From Streptomyces marokkonensis (GTDB lineage Bacteria; Actinomycetota; Actinomycetes; Streptomycetales; Streptomycetaceae), in NCBI RefSeq assembly GCF_008312835.1, contig NZ_VSKS01000007.1, positions 62,001 to 126,000 on the forward strand: a DNA stretch of 64,000 nucleotides, in the 5' to 3' direction. This document shows positions 1-10,233 of this stretch, piece by piece. Both the position numbers and the translations under genes were made by a program. Numbering within the stretch: the first letter of the stretch is position 1; each line of letters begins with the position of its first letter. The notes under the pieces were generated by a model. It was not told the DNA's origin. It ran no database searches and saw only the letters and a list, made by a program, of their open reading frames with translations.

Positions 1-1
1 C

Positions 2-121
2 GTGCCGGTACGCCACCTGATGCACGACGGACGCCACACACCGCACAGCCCCACCCCGGGCGCACGCCTGCGCGAGGACGGACTGCTCGTCTACGACGAC
101 ACCGCCGCCGCGGCACCGTAG
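2..121 (+). CDS. C-terminal end of an unidentified protein (partial)
   Basis: An open frame enters from the left edge and stops at TAG 119-121. Its 39 visible residues end in LREDGLLVYDDTAAAAP and use G/C-rich third positions like a real gene. Too little is present to name a family. It reads toward furA but is separated from it by about 106 bases that contain the furA promoter, so it is probably a separate unit. Confidence 0.55.
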   Translation: MPVRHLMHDGRHTPHSPTPGARLREDGLLVYDDTAAAAP

Positions 122-179
122 ACGGCGCGGCGCAACCCGGGAGTCACCCGCAGTTACCGGACACGCCCCAAGACTGGAC

Positions 180-227
180 TTGTTCGTTCTCTGGAATTAT
201 TCGCGTCTGGGCCTATAGGTTCGGCGC
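180..227 (+). promoter_or_regulatory. furA promoter with candidate FurA operator
   Basis: An AT-rich island in otherwise GC-rich DNA directly precedes the furA ATG. A TATAGG hexamer at 214-219 fits a -10 element and would place transcription start at or within a few bases of the start codon, suggesting a leaderless or very short leader. The odd-centred inverted repeat GAATTATTC (194-202) lies between the probable -35 region and the -10 and is a good candidate for autoregulatory FurA binding. Autoregulation of furA-katG is known in Streptomyces; this exact site is inferred. Confidence 0.5.
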
Positions 228-665
228 ATGACCGCATCCCGGCCGTCGAGCACCGCCGAGGAGCTCCGCGGTGCGGGGCTGCGCGCGACGGCAGCCCGCG
301 TCGCCCTCCTCGAGACCGTCCGCCAGGGCGGCCACCTCGGAGTCGAGACGATCGCCTCCGAGGTGCGCCGGCGCATAGGGCATGTCTCCCTGCAGGCGGT
401 GTACGAAGCGCTCAACGCGCTGACCGGGGCAGGGCTGGTGCGCCGTATCGCACCGGCCGGCGGCCCCGCCCGCTACGAGGGGCGCGTGGGGGACAACCAC
501 CACCACCTGGTGTGCCGGACGTGCGGCGTCGTCGCCGACGTCGACTGCGCGGTCGGCGACGCTCCCTGTCTGACCGCGTCCGGCGGTCACGGCTTCGTGA
601 TCGACGAGGCCGAGGTCGTCTACTGGGGCCTGTGCCCCGGCTGTTCCACCTCCCGCAGTACCTGA
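228..665 (+). CDS. furA: Fur-family peroxide/iron-responsive repressor FurA
   Basis: 145-residue Fur-family regulator. The N-terminal winged helix covers about residues 10-80. The metal-binding dimerisation half carries HHH at 91-93, C96/C99 (CRTC) and a second pair C136/C139 (CPGC), as in zinc-structured Fur/PerR proteins. It lies 33 bp upstream of katG in the same direction, the arrangement of the Streptomyces furA-catC/cpeB operons, where FurA represses the catalase-peroxidase until oxidised. It therefore probably controls itself and katG. Length and start are normal for the family. Confidence 0.93.
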   Translation: MTASRPSSTAEELRGAGLRATAARVALLETVRQGGHLGVETIASEVRRRIGHVSLQAVYEALNALTGAGLVRRIAPAGGPARYEGRVGDNHHHLVCRTCGVVADVDCAVGDAPCLTASGGHGFVIDEAEVVYWGLCPGCSTSRST

Positions 666-2930
<2,265 letters not shown>

Positions 2931-2947
2931 GCCGTCCGTACCGCGCA

Positions 2948-2977
2948 TCCGGGCCGGCCCGCAGGGGCCGGCCCGGA
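2948..2977 (+). terminator. Terminator hairpin after katG
   Basis: A perfect 13-bp GC stem (arm TCCGGGCCGGCCC) with the 4-nt loop GCAG begins 18 bp after the katG stop. There is no U-tract, as is usual for Streptomyces terminators. Confidence 0.8.
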
Positions 2978-3062
2978 CTGCGTCGGGCGCCCGAGATGCG
3001 CGTGGGCCACGCTGCCAGCAGGGTGGAACCGAGCCGACCGCCACGTGAAGGAGGCGCCTGGG

Positions 3063-3293
3063 ATGGGCAAGGACAGCGACCGGGAGAAGGATCTCCGCAA
3101 GGGCGACGAGGTCGCCTGGAGCAGCCACGGCAGCGAGACCACGGGCAAGGTCGAGAAGAAGATCACCGAGCGCACCGAGGCGGCCGGGCGCACGGTCGCC
3201 GCCTCCGAGGAGGAACCGCAGTACGAGGTCCGCAGCGACAAGTCGGGCAAGCAGGCGGTCCACAAGCCCTCGGCGCTCAAGAAGAAGAAGTGA
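3063..3293 (+). CDS. DUF2945 (TUDOR-like) small protein
   Basis: 76-residue protein with the DUF2945 pattern: KGDEVAWSSHGSETTGKV near the start and YEVRSDKSGKQAVHKPSAL near the end, closing in a lysine run. The family, also called hypervirulence-associated TUDOR domain, has no firm biochemical role. Start ATG 3063 is chosen because AAGGAGG lies 8 nt upstream (3048-3054); an upstream in-frame GTG overlaps that Shine-Dalgarno. The downstream DUF3140 gene overlaps it by 4 bp, so the two are co-translated. Confidence 0.85.
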   Translation: MGKDSDREKDLRKGDEVAWSSHGSETTGKVEKKITERTEAAGRTVAASEEEPQYEVRSDKSGKQAVHKPSALKKKK

Positions 3294-3649
3294 GCGCGGT
3301 GGAACCGGACCGCAGGGACGAGACCTGGGACGAGTTCCGCGACCTGGTCAACATGAAGCCGGCCGATCTCGAGAAGTGGCTGGCCACCGACGAGTCCCGC
3401 GGCGCGGGGCAGCACGAGGACGGCGGCGAGTCGACCGGCCACGCGTCAGGCCGCCGCATCGTCGGCATCCTCCGCGCGGGCAGGAAGGACCTGACCGACG
3501 ACGACTACGAGCACATGCGCGAGGTCGTCGGGTACATCCGCCGCCATCTCGCCCAGCACCCGTCCGGCGACGTGCGCGACTCGCGCTGGCGCCACTCCCT
3601 CATGAACTGGGGCCACGACCCGCTCGCCGACGAGTCCGCGAGCCGGTGA
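3290..3649 (+). CDS. DUF3140 protein
   Basis: 119 residues, starting at a GTG that overlaps the preceding stop (GTGA at 3290-3293). It contains WDEFRDLVNMKPADLEKWL, then an SGRRIVGILRAGRKDLTDDDYEHM segment and RDSRWRHSLMNWGHDP, the signature of DUF3140. These proteins often sit next to DUF2945 genes in Actinobacteria, and the pair may act together in an unknown process. No catalytic motif or membrane segment is visible. Confidence 0.85.
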   Translation: MSAVEPDRRDETWDEFRDLVNMKPADLEKWLATDESRGAGQHEDGGESTGHASGRRIVGILRAGRKDLTDDDYEHMREVVGYIRRHLAQHPSGDVRDSRWRHSLMNWGHDPLADESASR

Positions 3650-3854
3650 CGGACGGCCACGGCGGCGCGGTCCCCGACCCCTGCCGGACGTGACCGCCCA
3701 ATCCCCACGCGCGTCCGGTGACCCCTCCCGTCCCATGCGGCACCCGGTGGACATCTCCGTGGACGCCATGTAAGTGCCCGCACGGGGTGTGACGCCGACG
3801 AAAGGGGCGATCAGTGAGTGGGAGCAAGCCACTCGACGCGAGGAGGGTCCGCGC

Positions 3855-4820
3855 ATGGGAACCGTCGTCCGCGTCCCGCAGACCCGGGACATGGTCGGGG
3901 ACGAACTCTCCGGAGACGAGGCGTTCGCCGCGCTGCGGCACTACGGGGGCCTGCGGCTGCTCACCGACTCATTCGCCCGCTTCCGCTTCGCGGACGGCTT
4001 CACCAACGCGCGGGCGCTCGCCTTCCAGGTCGTCCTGGGACTGGTGCCGTTCACCGTGGCGCTGGTCGGCCTCGCGACCTCCGTGCACACCGAGAGCGTG
4101 GGCCGCGTCATCGAACTCACCCTCGGCCGGATCGTGCCCGGCGCCAGCGCGGACATCGTCGAGGACGCCTTCGACGGCATCCGGCGCACCGCCCACGACG
4201 ACCTCGCGAGCACGCTGGCCCTGTGGCTCGGTCTGGGCTTCGCCGTACTGAACCTCGCCTCGGCCATGGGCCAGATCGAGCGGGGCGCCAACCGCATCTA
4301 CGGCATCGAACGCGACCGGCCCCTGCCCCGCAAGTACGGCAGGGCCGTCCTCCTCGCGCTCGCCGCGGGCCTGCCCATGGTGCTCGGGTTCGTCGTCCTC
4401 GTCGCCGGTGACGCGGTCGGCCGTTCGGTGGCCGAGGTGGCCGCGGGCCGGGGGACCGGCACCGGGTGGTGGGGCGCGCTGGACGTGCCGGTGGGGCTGC
4501 TGCTGGCCTGGGTCGCCTCGGCGGTGATCTTCCGCTGGTCGCCCCGCCGGGTCCAGCCGGGCTACACCTGGCTGGCCTTCGGCTCGGCCGTCCATCTCCT
4601 GCTGTGGGTCGCCGCGACGTGGCTGCTCGCGCTGTACGTCGAGGGCAGCGGGGCGTTCGGTGCCCTGTACGGGCCGCTGACCGCCTTCGTCGCCCTGTTG
4701 TTGTGGGCCTACCTCACCGCCGTCGCCCTCTTCCTCGGCATCGCGTTCGCGGCCCAGCTGGAGGCGGCGCGCGCCGGTATCGACGCGGCGGTGCATCCGG
4801 ATCCGGGGCCGGGCGGCTGA
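3855..4820 (+). CDS. YihY/BrkB-family integral membrane protein
   Basis: 321 residues with about six hydrophobic segments and the family hallmark FTNARALAFQVVLGLVPFTV near residues 50-70. YihY/BrkB proteins are inner-membrane proteins of uncertain function, formerly misannotated as RNase BN. ATG 3855 is preferred because AGGAGG (3841-3846) sits 8 nt before it; the frame extends further upstream but without a ribosome site. It stands alone between the DUF3140 gene and a small hypothetical. Confidence 0.85.
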   Translation: MGTVVRVPQTRDMVGDELSGDEAFAALRHYGGLRLLTDSFARFRFADGFTNARALAFQVVLGLVPFTVALVGLATSVHTESVGRVIELTLGRIVPGASADIVEDAFDGIRRTAHDDLASTLALWLGLGFAVLNLASAMGQIERGANRIYGIERDRPLPRKYGRAVLLALAAGLPMVLGFVVLVAGDAVGRSVAEVAAGRGTGTGWWGALDVPVGLLLAWVASAVIFRWSPRRVQPGYTWLAFGSAVHLLLWVAATWLLALYVEGSGAFGALYGPLTAFVALLLWAYLTAVALFLGIAFAAQLEAARAGIDAAVHPDPGPGG

Positions 4821-4967
4821 CCCGGGCGGGCGACACGCCGACACGGGAACGGAGCGAGCCCTGCCCGCGTTGTCAGTATGAGGTTGCACAATGATCGGAA
4901 AAGGAGATCAACACCGGCGCCTTGCTGGGTAGACGGTCTCGTGTCCGGCTCCGGAAAGGTCCTGCTG

Positions 4968-5378
4968 ATGCTCTCCACCGTCGACCGCACGAAGTCCCTC
5001 GTCGCCCTGCCCACCGCACGCCGTCGGCACTCCCGCGCCGCCGCAGGCCCCGCCCCGGCCGGACGCCCCTCGGGGGCGGCCGCCGAAGCGCTGCGCATCA
5101 TCGCCGACCCCCGCACCCCCACGTACGTGACGGTGTACGCGAACGGCCGCCGGAGATACAGCTACTGGCGCCCCCTCGACTCCACCACCGGCACGGGCGG
5201 CTGCTATGCCGCCCTGCCCACCGCCGACTGCGACGAGCTGCACGCGGCCGGCCGGATCACCCTCGGTGAGCCCGTCGTGGACCCCAACCGCACGACGTAC
5301 CGCGTCCGCACCTCCGCCCGCGTCCAGCCCGCGCCGGTGCGCGGCGGCGTGGCGCAGATCCGCTCCCGGGTGGCGTGA
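4968..5378 (+). CDS. Hypothetical protein
   Basis: Not recognised. From ATG 4968, with GGAAAGG 8 nt upstream, it gives 136 residues: a basic, alanine-rich N-terminus and then a compact part containing RTPTYVTVYANGRRRYSYWRPLD and TTYRVRTSARVQPAPVR that looks like a small beta-rich domain. No signal peptide or membrane segment is evident. It converges on the DUF350 gene across a hairpin. An upstream GTG (4941) is an alternative start. Confidence 0.6.
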   Translation: MLSTVDRTKSLVALPTARRRHSRAAAGPAPAGRPSGAAAEALRIIADPRTPTYVTVYANGRRRYSYWRPLDSTTGTGGCYAALPTADCDELHAAGRITLGEPVVDPNRTTYRVRTSARVQPAPVRGGVAQIRSRVA

Positions 5379-5386
5379 GGGCGGGC

Positions 5387-5410
5387 GGCACCGGCCGCCT
5401 CGGCCGTGCC
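5387..5410. terminator. Bidirectional terminator between convergent genes
   Basis: GGCAC/GTGCC arms plus an inner GGCC/GGCC pair with one bulged C form a GC hairpin between the stops of the rightward hypothetical gene (5378) and the leftward DUF350 gene (5440). Confidence 0.55.
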
Positions 5411-5439
5411 GCATCCGGCCGCCGGGAGCGGACGGGGCG

Positions 5440-5862
5440 TCAGGCGATCGACGCCGAGATGATGGCGGACACCGCGAGGTTGCAGGACGCCGTCACCCAG
5501 ACCGCCGGGTGGGGTTCGGGCTCCACCAGCGTGGCACCCAGGCGCCCCGGGGTGACGAGATCCACCACCAGGAACGCCACGGCCATCATCACCAGGCCCA
5601 GCACGCCGAACGTCGCGGTCGACACCAGCCCCTTGCCGAAGTCCTCGTACGTCGTCCAGATCGACGTGAACACGATGCCGCCGATGCCGAGCAGCGCGGA
5701 GCTGAGCACGACGGCGGCGTTGCGGTTGCGCTCCTGCCAGATCTGCCGGCCGAGCTTTCCGGGCGTCAGCAGGTCGACCAGGACGATGCCGAGGACCAGC
5801 AGGACCAGCCCGAGTGCGCCGTAGGCGGCGGCCCGGCCGAGTCCGTTGACGATGTCGCTCAT
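5440..5862 (-). CDS. DUF350 integral membrane protein
   Basis: 140 residues with four predicted membrane helices in two repeats. Each repeat has the pattern of a hydrophobic helix followed by D-LTPG (VDLLTPGKLG and VDLVTPGRLG), the hallmark of DUF350. The family is of unknown function. The start at 5862 (MSDIVNGLGRAAAYG) is preferred over an upstream in-frame codon because the extension is not hydrophobic or conserved-looking. It is transcribed alone, leftward. Confidence 0.85.
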   Translation of the reverse strand: MSDIVNGLGRAAAYGALGLVLLVLGIVLVDLLTPGKLGRQIWQERNRNAAVVLSSALLGIGGIVFTSIWTTYEDFGKGLVSTATFGVLGLVMMAVAFLVVDLVTPGRLGATLVEPEPHPAVWVTASCNLAVSAIISASIA

Positions 5863-6100
5863 GGGTGTGCCGGCTCCGTAGCGTGAGGGATCGTGAATGA
5901 TCGCGGTCAAGGGCGTGCAAAATGTAGCGCACCGGTTCGACCTCCTGGCCGGGCGCCCCGTCATCGGCTCCGGCGGGCTTCACCACGCTGTCGAGGTGGT
6001 GCGGGGGAGGGACCCGCTTCTCATCGCCGGGGACGAGTCATGCCCGCGCGCATCCGGGGCATCAGATCTCCACCGGCCGGACCGAGAAGGAGAACGAGCC

Positions 6101-6457
6101 ATGAGCAGGGGCAGCCGCGCTCTCACCGTCATGTACGCCGCCGTGGCCCTCTGGCTCTCCTTCTGCACCGTGCGCACCTGGGGCACCGTTCCCGTGTGGA
6201 CCAGCCTCGCCATGGCCGTCGCCGCCCTCGCACCCGTCGTGGGAGTGGTCCGCGAGACCGTCGTCGCCGAGGAACGGCGCACCGTGGCCGTCCTGCGTGA
6301 GCGGGAGGGCCGCCGGGCGGCGTGGCGCGACGCGGCGGCCGCGGCGCTCGCACAGGCAGAGGTGGAGGCCGCGTGCTGCGAACGCTGGTGGACGTCGTGC
6401 GCCACCGAGCACGACCCCGGCTGCGCACACCGGACCTCGTGGGGCACAACGGCCTGA
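6101..6457 (+). CDS. Small membrane-anchored hypothetical protein
   Basis: 118 residues, not recognised. Two N-terminal hydrophobic stretches (about residues 8-24 and 32-50) are followed by a charged alanine/arginine/glutamate helix, likely a coiled coil (residues 55-90), and a cysteine-rich tail with a CC pair, CATEHDPGC and H. The Cys/His tail could bind metal, but this is only suggestive. AAGGAG (6087-6092) lies 8 nt before ATG 6101, so the start is well supported. Confidence 0.65.
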   Translation: MSRGSRALTVMYAAVALWLSFCTVRTWGTVPVWTSLAMAVAALAPVVGVVRETVVAEERRTVAVLREREGRRAAWRDAAAAALAQAEVEAACCERWWTSCATEHDPGCAHRTSWGTTA

Positions 6458-6499
6458 ACCACTGCCCGGGGGTGCGGGCCAGGGCGGCGGCCGTCCGGT

Positions 6500-6547
6500 C
6501 CTGGTCCGTACCAGGGTCTTGACGCCCTGTTACCTCACCCCTTAAAT
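6500..6547 (+). promoter_or_regulatory. Promoter of the GH16 glucanase gene with upstream inverted repeat
   Basis: TTGACG (6519-6524) and TTAAAT (6542-6547), spaced by 17 bp, form one of the best consensus-like housekeeping promoters in the window. A small inverted repeat CCTGGT/ACCAGG (6500-6515) lies just upstream and could be an operator or a weak terminator of the preceding gene. The implied leader is about 70 nt. Confidence 0.55.
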
Positions 6548-6625
6548 CAAGTGGTTGCGCATTCAACCCCCACAACCTCGGTCGGCGCACCCGTGCATGC
6601 GGGACGCCGTACGGAAGGGAGAGCC

Positions 6626-7861
6626 ATGTTCTCTCCGCGCACCCGCCGCAGATGGCTGATCGCCGCCCTGTCCGCCGTTCTGGTCGCCTCCGGTGCGGCC
6701 GGGACCACCGCGCAGGCCGAACCGGCGGACACCGCCGCCGCGGCGGCCGTGACGTTCTCGGACACCTTCGACGGGCCCGCCGGCGCTGCGGCCGACTCCT
6801 CGAAGTGGCAGACGGAGACCGGCGACAACGTCAACAACCACGAGCGGCAGTACTACACCTCGGGCAACAAGAACGCCGCCCTGGACGGCCAGGGCCATCT
6901 GGTCATCACGGCCCGCAAGGAGAACCCGGCCAACTACCAGTGCTGGTACGGCACCTGCCAGTACACCTCGGCCCGGCTCAACACGGCGGGCAGGTTCACC
7001 GCGCAGTACGGGCACATCGAGGCGCGGATGAAGATCCCGCGCGGGCAGGGCATGTGGCCGGCGTTCTGGATGCTGGGCACGCCGGTCGACTGGCCGGACT
7101 CGGGCGAGATCGACATCATGGAGAACGTGGGCTTCGAGCCCTCCACGGTGCACGGCACGATCCACGGCCCCGGCTACTCCGGCTCCGGCGGCATCGGCGC
7201 CGGCTACACGCTGCCGGGCGGTCAGGCCTTCGCGGACGCCTTCCACACCTTCGCCGTCGACTGGGCGCCGGACTCGATCACCTGGTCGGTGGACGGGAAC
7301 GTCTACCAGCGGCGCACGCCCGCCGATCTGGGCGGCAGGCAGTGGGTGTTCAACAAGCCGTTCTTCCTGATCCTCAACCTGGCGGTGGGCGGCTACTGGC
7401 CAGGCGATCCGGACGGTTCCACCGTCCTCCCGCAGCAACTCGTGGTGGACCACGTCTCGGTGACGACCAGTGACTCGTCCACCGGCGGTGCGATCCGCGG
7501 CCTGGCCGGCAAGTGCGCCGACGTGGCCGGGGCGGACACGGCCAACGGCACCCCCGTACAGCTCTACGACTGCAACGGCACCTCCGCCCAGCGGTGGACG
7601 GTGGGATCCGACGGCACGATCCGGGCGCTCGGCAAGTGCCTGGACGTCACCTCGGGCGGCACGGCGGACGGAACGCCGGTCCAATTGTGGGACTGCAACG
7701 GCACCGCGGCCCAGAAGTGGGTCGTCACCGCGGCGCGCGACATCGTCAACCCGCAGGCCGACAAGTGCCTGGACGTGGCCGGCAACAGTTCGGCCAACGG
7801 CACCCGGCTGCAGATCTGGACCTGCACGGGCGGCGCGAACCAGAAGTGGACGGTGGGCTGA
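6626..7861 (+). CDS. Secreted GH16 endo-beta-1,3-glucanase with C-terminal ricin-type domain
   Basis: 411 residues. A twin-arginine-like basic N-terminus and hydrophobic core (residues 7-31, ending AQA) form a signal peptide. A GH16 catalytic domain (about 42-280) has the active-site motif GEIDIMEN, giving E161, D163 and E166. A glycine/serine linker leads into a ricin B/CBM13-like trefoil (about 285-411) with three QxW-type repeats (QRW, QKW, QKW). Family members cleave beta-1,3-glucans such as laminarin or fungal wall glucan. AAGGGAG precedes ATG 6626. The gene is monocistronic, with its own promoter and terminator. Confidence 0.92.
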   Translation: MFSPRTRRRWLIAALSAVLVASGAAGTTAQAEPADTAAAAAVTFSDTFDGPAGAAADSSKWQTETGDNVNNHERQYYTSGNKNAALDGQGHLVITARKENPANYQCWYGTCQYTSARLNTAGRFTAQYGHIEARMKIPRGQGMWPAFWMLGTPVDWPDSGEIDIMENVGFEPSTVHGTIHGPGYSGSGGIGAGYTLPGGQAFADAFHTFAVDWAPDSITWSVDGNVYQRRTPADLGGRQWVFNKPFFLILNLAVGGYWPGDPDGSTVLPQQLVVDHVSVTTSDSSTGGAIRGLAGKCADVAGADTANGTPVQLYDCNGTSAQRWTVGSDGTIRALGKCLDVTSGGTADGTPVQLWDCNGTAAQKWVVTAARDIVNPQADKCLDVAGNSSANGTRLQIWTCTGGANQKWTVG

Positions 7862-7881
7862 GCCCGCGCCCGGCACCAGGT

Positions 7882-7929
7882 GGGAGCGCCGCCGCCCCTG
7901 CCCCGACGGGCCGGGGCGGCGGTGCTCCC
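7882..7929 (+). terminator. Terminator after the GH16 gene
   Basis: GGGAGC plus CCGCCGCCCC pair with GGGGCGGCGG plus GCTCCC around a 14-nt loop, with a single mismatch. It starts about 20 bp after the stop. Confidence 0.8.
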
Positions 7930-8060
7930 GATCGGTTTTGCCGTTCTTTTGCCGAACGGGAACATCGCCGGGGCCGCGTCCGTTGACCGGACGGACCGTG
8001 AAGATCCGGGACTGGCGACCAGGACCGGACGGACAGCGACACAACCCGAGGTGGCACCGA

Positions 8061-8615
8061 ATGGCGATGTGGGACCGGCTCAAGGACCAGGCCAGGACGC
8101 TCCAGCAGTCCCAGGGCGCGGGGGCGGGAGGCGCGCGGCCGCAGGGGCACGGCTCGTCCTCGTCCGGCGGGGGCTCCAAGGCCCAGTTGATGGGGCTGTT
8201 CAAGTCCCAGCTGGCGTCCGCCAAGGCGGAGCTGAAGAGCGGTGCCTACCGGGACGCCAGCATGGCGATGTGCGCGCTGGTCGCGGCGGCCGACGGACGG
8301 GTCGACCCGGCGGAGCGGCAGCGGGTGGAGGAACTGATCGTCTCCAACGAGGTGCTGCAGAACTTCCCGGCGGACCAGCTCCGCAAGCGGTTCAACGAAC
8401 ACGTGGACCGGCTCACCGCCAACTTCGAGCAGGGCAAGGCGCGGGCGCTGGAGGACATCGCCAAGGCGGCGAAGAAACCGGTCGAGGCGCGGGCCGTCGT
8501 CCAGACCGGCATCGTCGTCGCCGGAGCCGACGGCAGCTTCGAGCCCTCCGAGCAGTACGCCATCCGTGACGCCTGCGCGGCCCTCGGTCTCTCGCCGCAG
8601 GAGTTCGGCGTCTGA
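8061..8615 (+). CDS. TerB-family tellurite-resistance-like protein
   Basis: 184 residues. A low-complexity Gly/Ser/Gln linker (residues 15-40) precedes a helical TerB domain (about 55-184). That domain has two repeats of the type CALVAAADGRVDPAERQRVEELI and IVVAGADGSFEPSEQYAIRDAC, whose acidic residues match the metal-binding pattern of TerB. TerB proteins accompany stress and envelope-linked ter systems. Here no other ter genes adjoin, so its role is open. GAGGTGG lies just before ATG 8061. Confidence 0.85.
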   Translation: MAMWDRLKDQARTLQQSQGAGAGGARPQGHGSSSSGGGSKAQLMGLFKSQLASAKAELKSGAYRDASMAMCALVAAADGRVDPAERQRVEELIVSNEVLQNFPADQLRKRFNEHVDRLTANFEQGKARALEDIAKAAKKPVEARAVVQTGIVVAGADGSFEPSEQYAIRDACAALGLSPQEFGV

Positions 8616-8702
8616 CGGCCGCTCCGTTGTCAGTGGCGCCCCCTACGGTTCGATCAGTGGGCCCGCCGGAGAGGCGCGGGCCCGTCTGGGGAGGGGTGTG
8701 CC

Positions 8703-10154
8703 ATGTCTGCCGGGTCCGCGGTGTCGACGACGTATCTGGAGCTCTCGCAGGAGGGCGACGGCGCGCACAAGTTCTACGAAGTGAGCGTCGACAGCCAGGT
8801 TGTGACGGTGCGCTACGGCCGGATCGGCGCGGCGGGGCAGACCCAGACGACGACGTTCGCCTCGGTGGCCAAGGCGCGGGCCGCCGCGGCGAAGAAGGTG
8901 GGGGAGAAGGTCCGCAAGGGCTATGCGCCGGCGGTGCCCGGACAGCGGGCCCCCCGCTCGGTGACCCGGCGTCAGGTGGCCTCCGCCCCGTCCACCGCGC
9001 GCGCCGTGGCTCCCGTGCTGTGGCGCTTCGGCACGGGCTCCTCGGCGTTCGGCATCCACGTCGACGACGACCGCTGCTGGGTCGGGAACCAGTCCGGTGA
9101 CGTCTTCACCCTCGACCACGAGGGCAACGTCCTGGCCCGCTTCCAGCTGCCCGACGGCGTGAAATGCCTGGTCGCCGACGACTTCTGGATCTACGCCGGC
9201 TGTGACGACGGCAGGGTCTACGACCTGTCCTCGAAGCTGCCGTTCGCCGCCTACGACATCGCGGCGGACGTCGACATCTTCTGGCTGGACATCCACGAGG
9301 GTGTTCTCGACGTCTCGGACCGCGAGGGCCGGCTCACCGTCATCGACCACGAGGACGAGCACCAGTGGACCCGCCGCAGCCAGGGTGAACACGCCTGGAT
9401 GGTCCGCGCCGACGACCGGGCCGTCTACCACGGCCACCACCGGGGTGTCACGGCCTACGCCCCCGACGGCAGCGGCGAGCTGTGGCACACGCCCACCCGC
9501 GGCGGTGTGCTGTTCGGCTGGCAGGAGGACGACACCGTCTACGCGGGGACGGCGCACCGGGTGGTGCAGCGGCTGTCGAAGGCGACCGGTGCCGTCGAGG
9601 CCACCTACGCCTGCGACAGCGCGGTGTACTCGTGCGCGACCGCGCCGGGCGGACGGTTCGTCTTCGCAGGGGACGCGGCGTCGTCCGTGTACTGCTTCGA
9701 CCGGGACGGCACGCGCCTGTGGAAGCTCGGTACGGGAGGCGGATCGGCGCTGTCGATGCAGTACCGGGACGAACGGCTGTACCTGGTGACCACGGACGGT
9801 TCGCTGGTGTGCGTGGACGCGAGCGAGGCGGCGGTCTCCGCGGCGCAGCGGGGCACGGTGCCGGTCGTACGGGACGTCAAGCTCGCCGCGGCCCTGCCGA
9901 CGTACGCACCGGCCACGACAGCGACCGCCGTGGCCACCGTCGCGCAGGCGCCCTCGGGCGCCGTCGTCGTCGAGTGCGTGCAGCACAACGGACGGGTGCG
10001 CGTCCATGTGGTGTCCGAGGGCTACGACGGGTCGTGGAACGTGCAGTTCCCGCGCGCGATACGGGTGCCCGGCGCGCGCTATGTCGTGGACGCGCTGCAC
10101 CCGGCGTCCGGTGGCTTCTACCGGGTGCGGGGTGAGATCCGGCGGCTGCTGTGA
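8703..10154 (+). CDS. WGR-domain protein fused to a PQQ-like beta-propeller
   Basis: 483 residues. The N-terminal WGR domain (about 5-80, with VRYGRIGAAGQTQTTTFASVAKA) resembles the domain found in poly(ADP-ribose) polymerases and bacterial nucleic-acid-associated proteins. A variable linker leads to WD/PQQ-like repeats (about 100-400), recognisable by recurring WVGNQSGDVFTLD, VYAGTAHRVVQRLSKATG and YCFDRDGTRLWKLGTG blades, then a short C-terminal beta domain. No signal peptide is seen, so it is probably cytoplasmic. GGGGAGGGG precedes ATG 8703. Its function is unknown. Confidence 0.8.
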   Translation: MSAGSAVSTTYLELSQEGDGAHKFYEVSVDSQVVTVRYGRIGAAGQTQTTTFASVAKARAAAAKKVGEKVRKGYAPAVPGQRAPRSVTRRQVASAPSTARAVAPVLWRFGTGSSAFGIHVDDDRCWVGNQSGDVFTLDHEGNVLARFQLPDGVKCLVADDFWIYAGCDDGRVYDLSSKLPFAAYDIAADVDIFWLDIHEGVLDVSDREGRLTVIDHEDEHQWTRRSQGEHAWMVRADDRAVYHGHHRGVTAYAPDGSGELWHTPTRGGVLFGWQEDDTVYAGTAHRVVQRLSKATGAVEATYACDSAVYSCATAPGGRFVFAGDAASSVYCFDRDGTRLWKLGTGGGSALSMQYRDERLYLVTTDGSLVCVDASEAAVSAAQRGTVPVVRDVKLAAALPTYAPATTATAVATVAQAPSGAVVVECVQHNGRVRVHVVSEGYDGSWNVQFPRAIRVPGARYVVDALHPASGGFYRVRGEIRRLL

Positions 10155-10181
10155 GCGGTGCGCACACCGTCCGTTCCCGCG

Positions 10182-10218
10182 CCGGTGGTTCCCCGGAGTG
10201 GGGCCGGGGAACCACCGG
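10182..10218. terminator. Bidirectional terminator between WGR and M15 genes
   Basis: A perfect 15-bp stem (arm CCGGTGGTTCCCCGG) with a 7-nt loop sits between the convergent stops at 10154 and 10234. Confidence 0.85.
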
Positions 10219-10233
10219 GCGGCTGTGGCCGGA

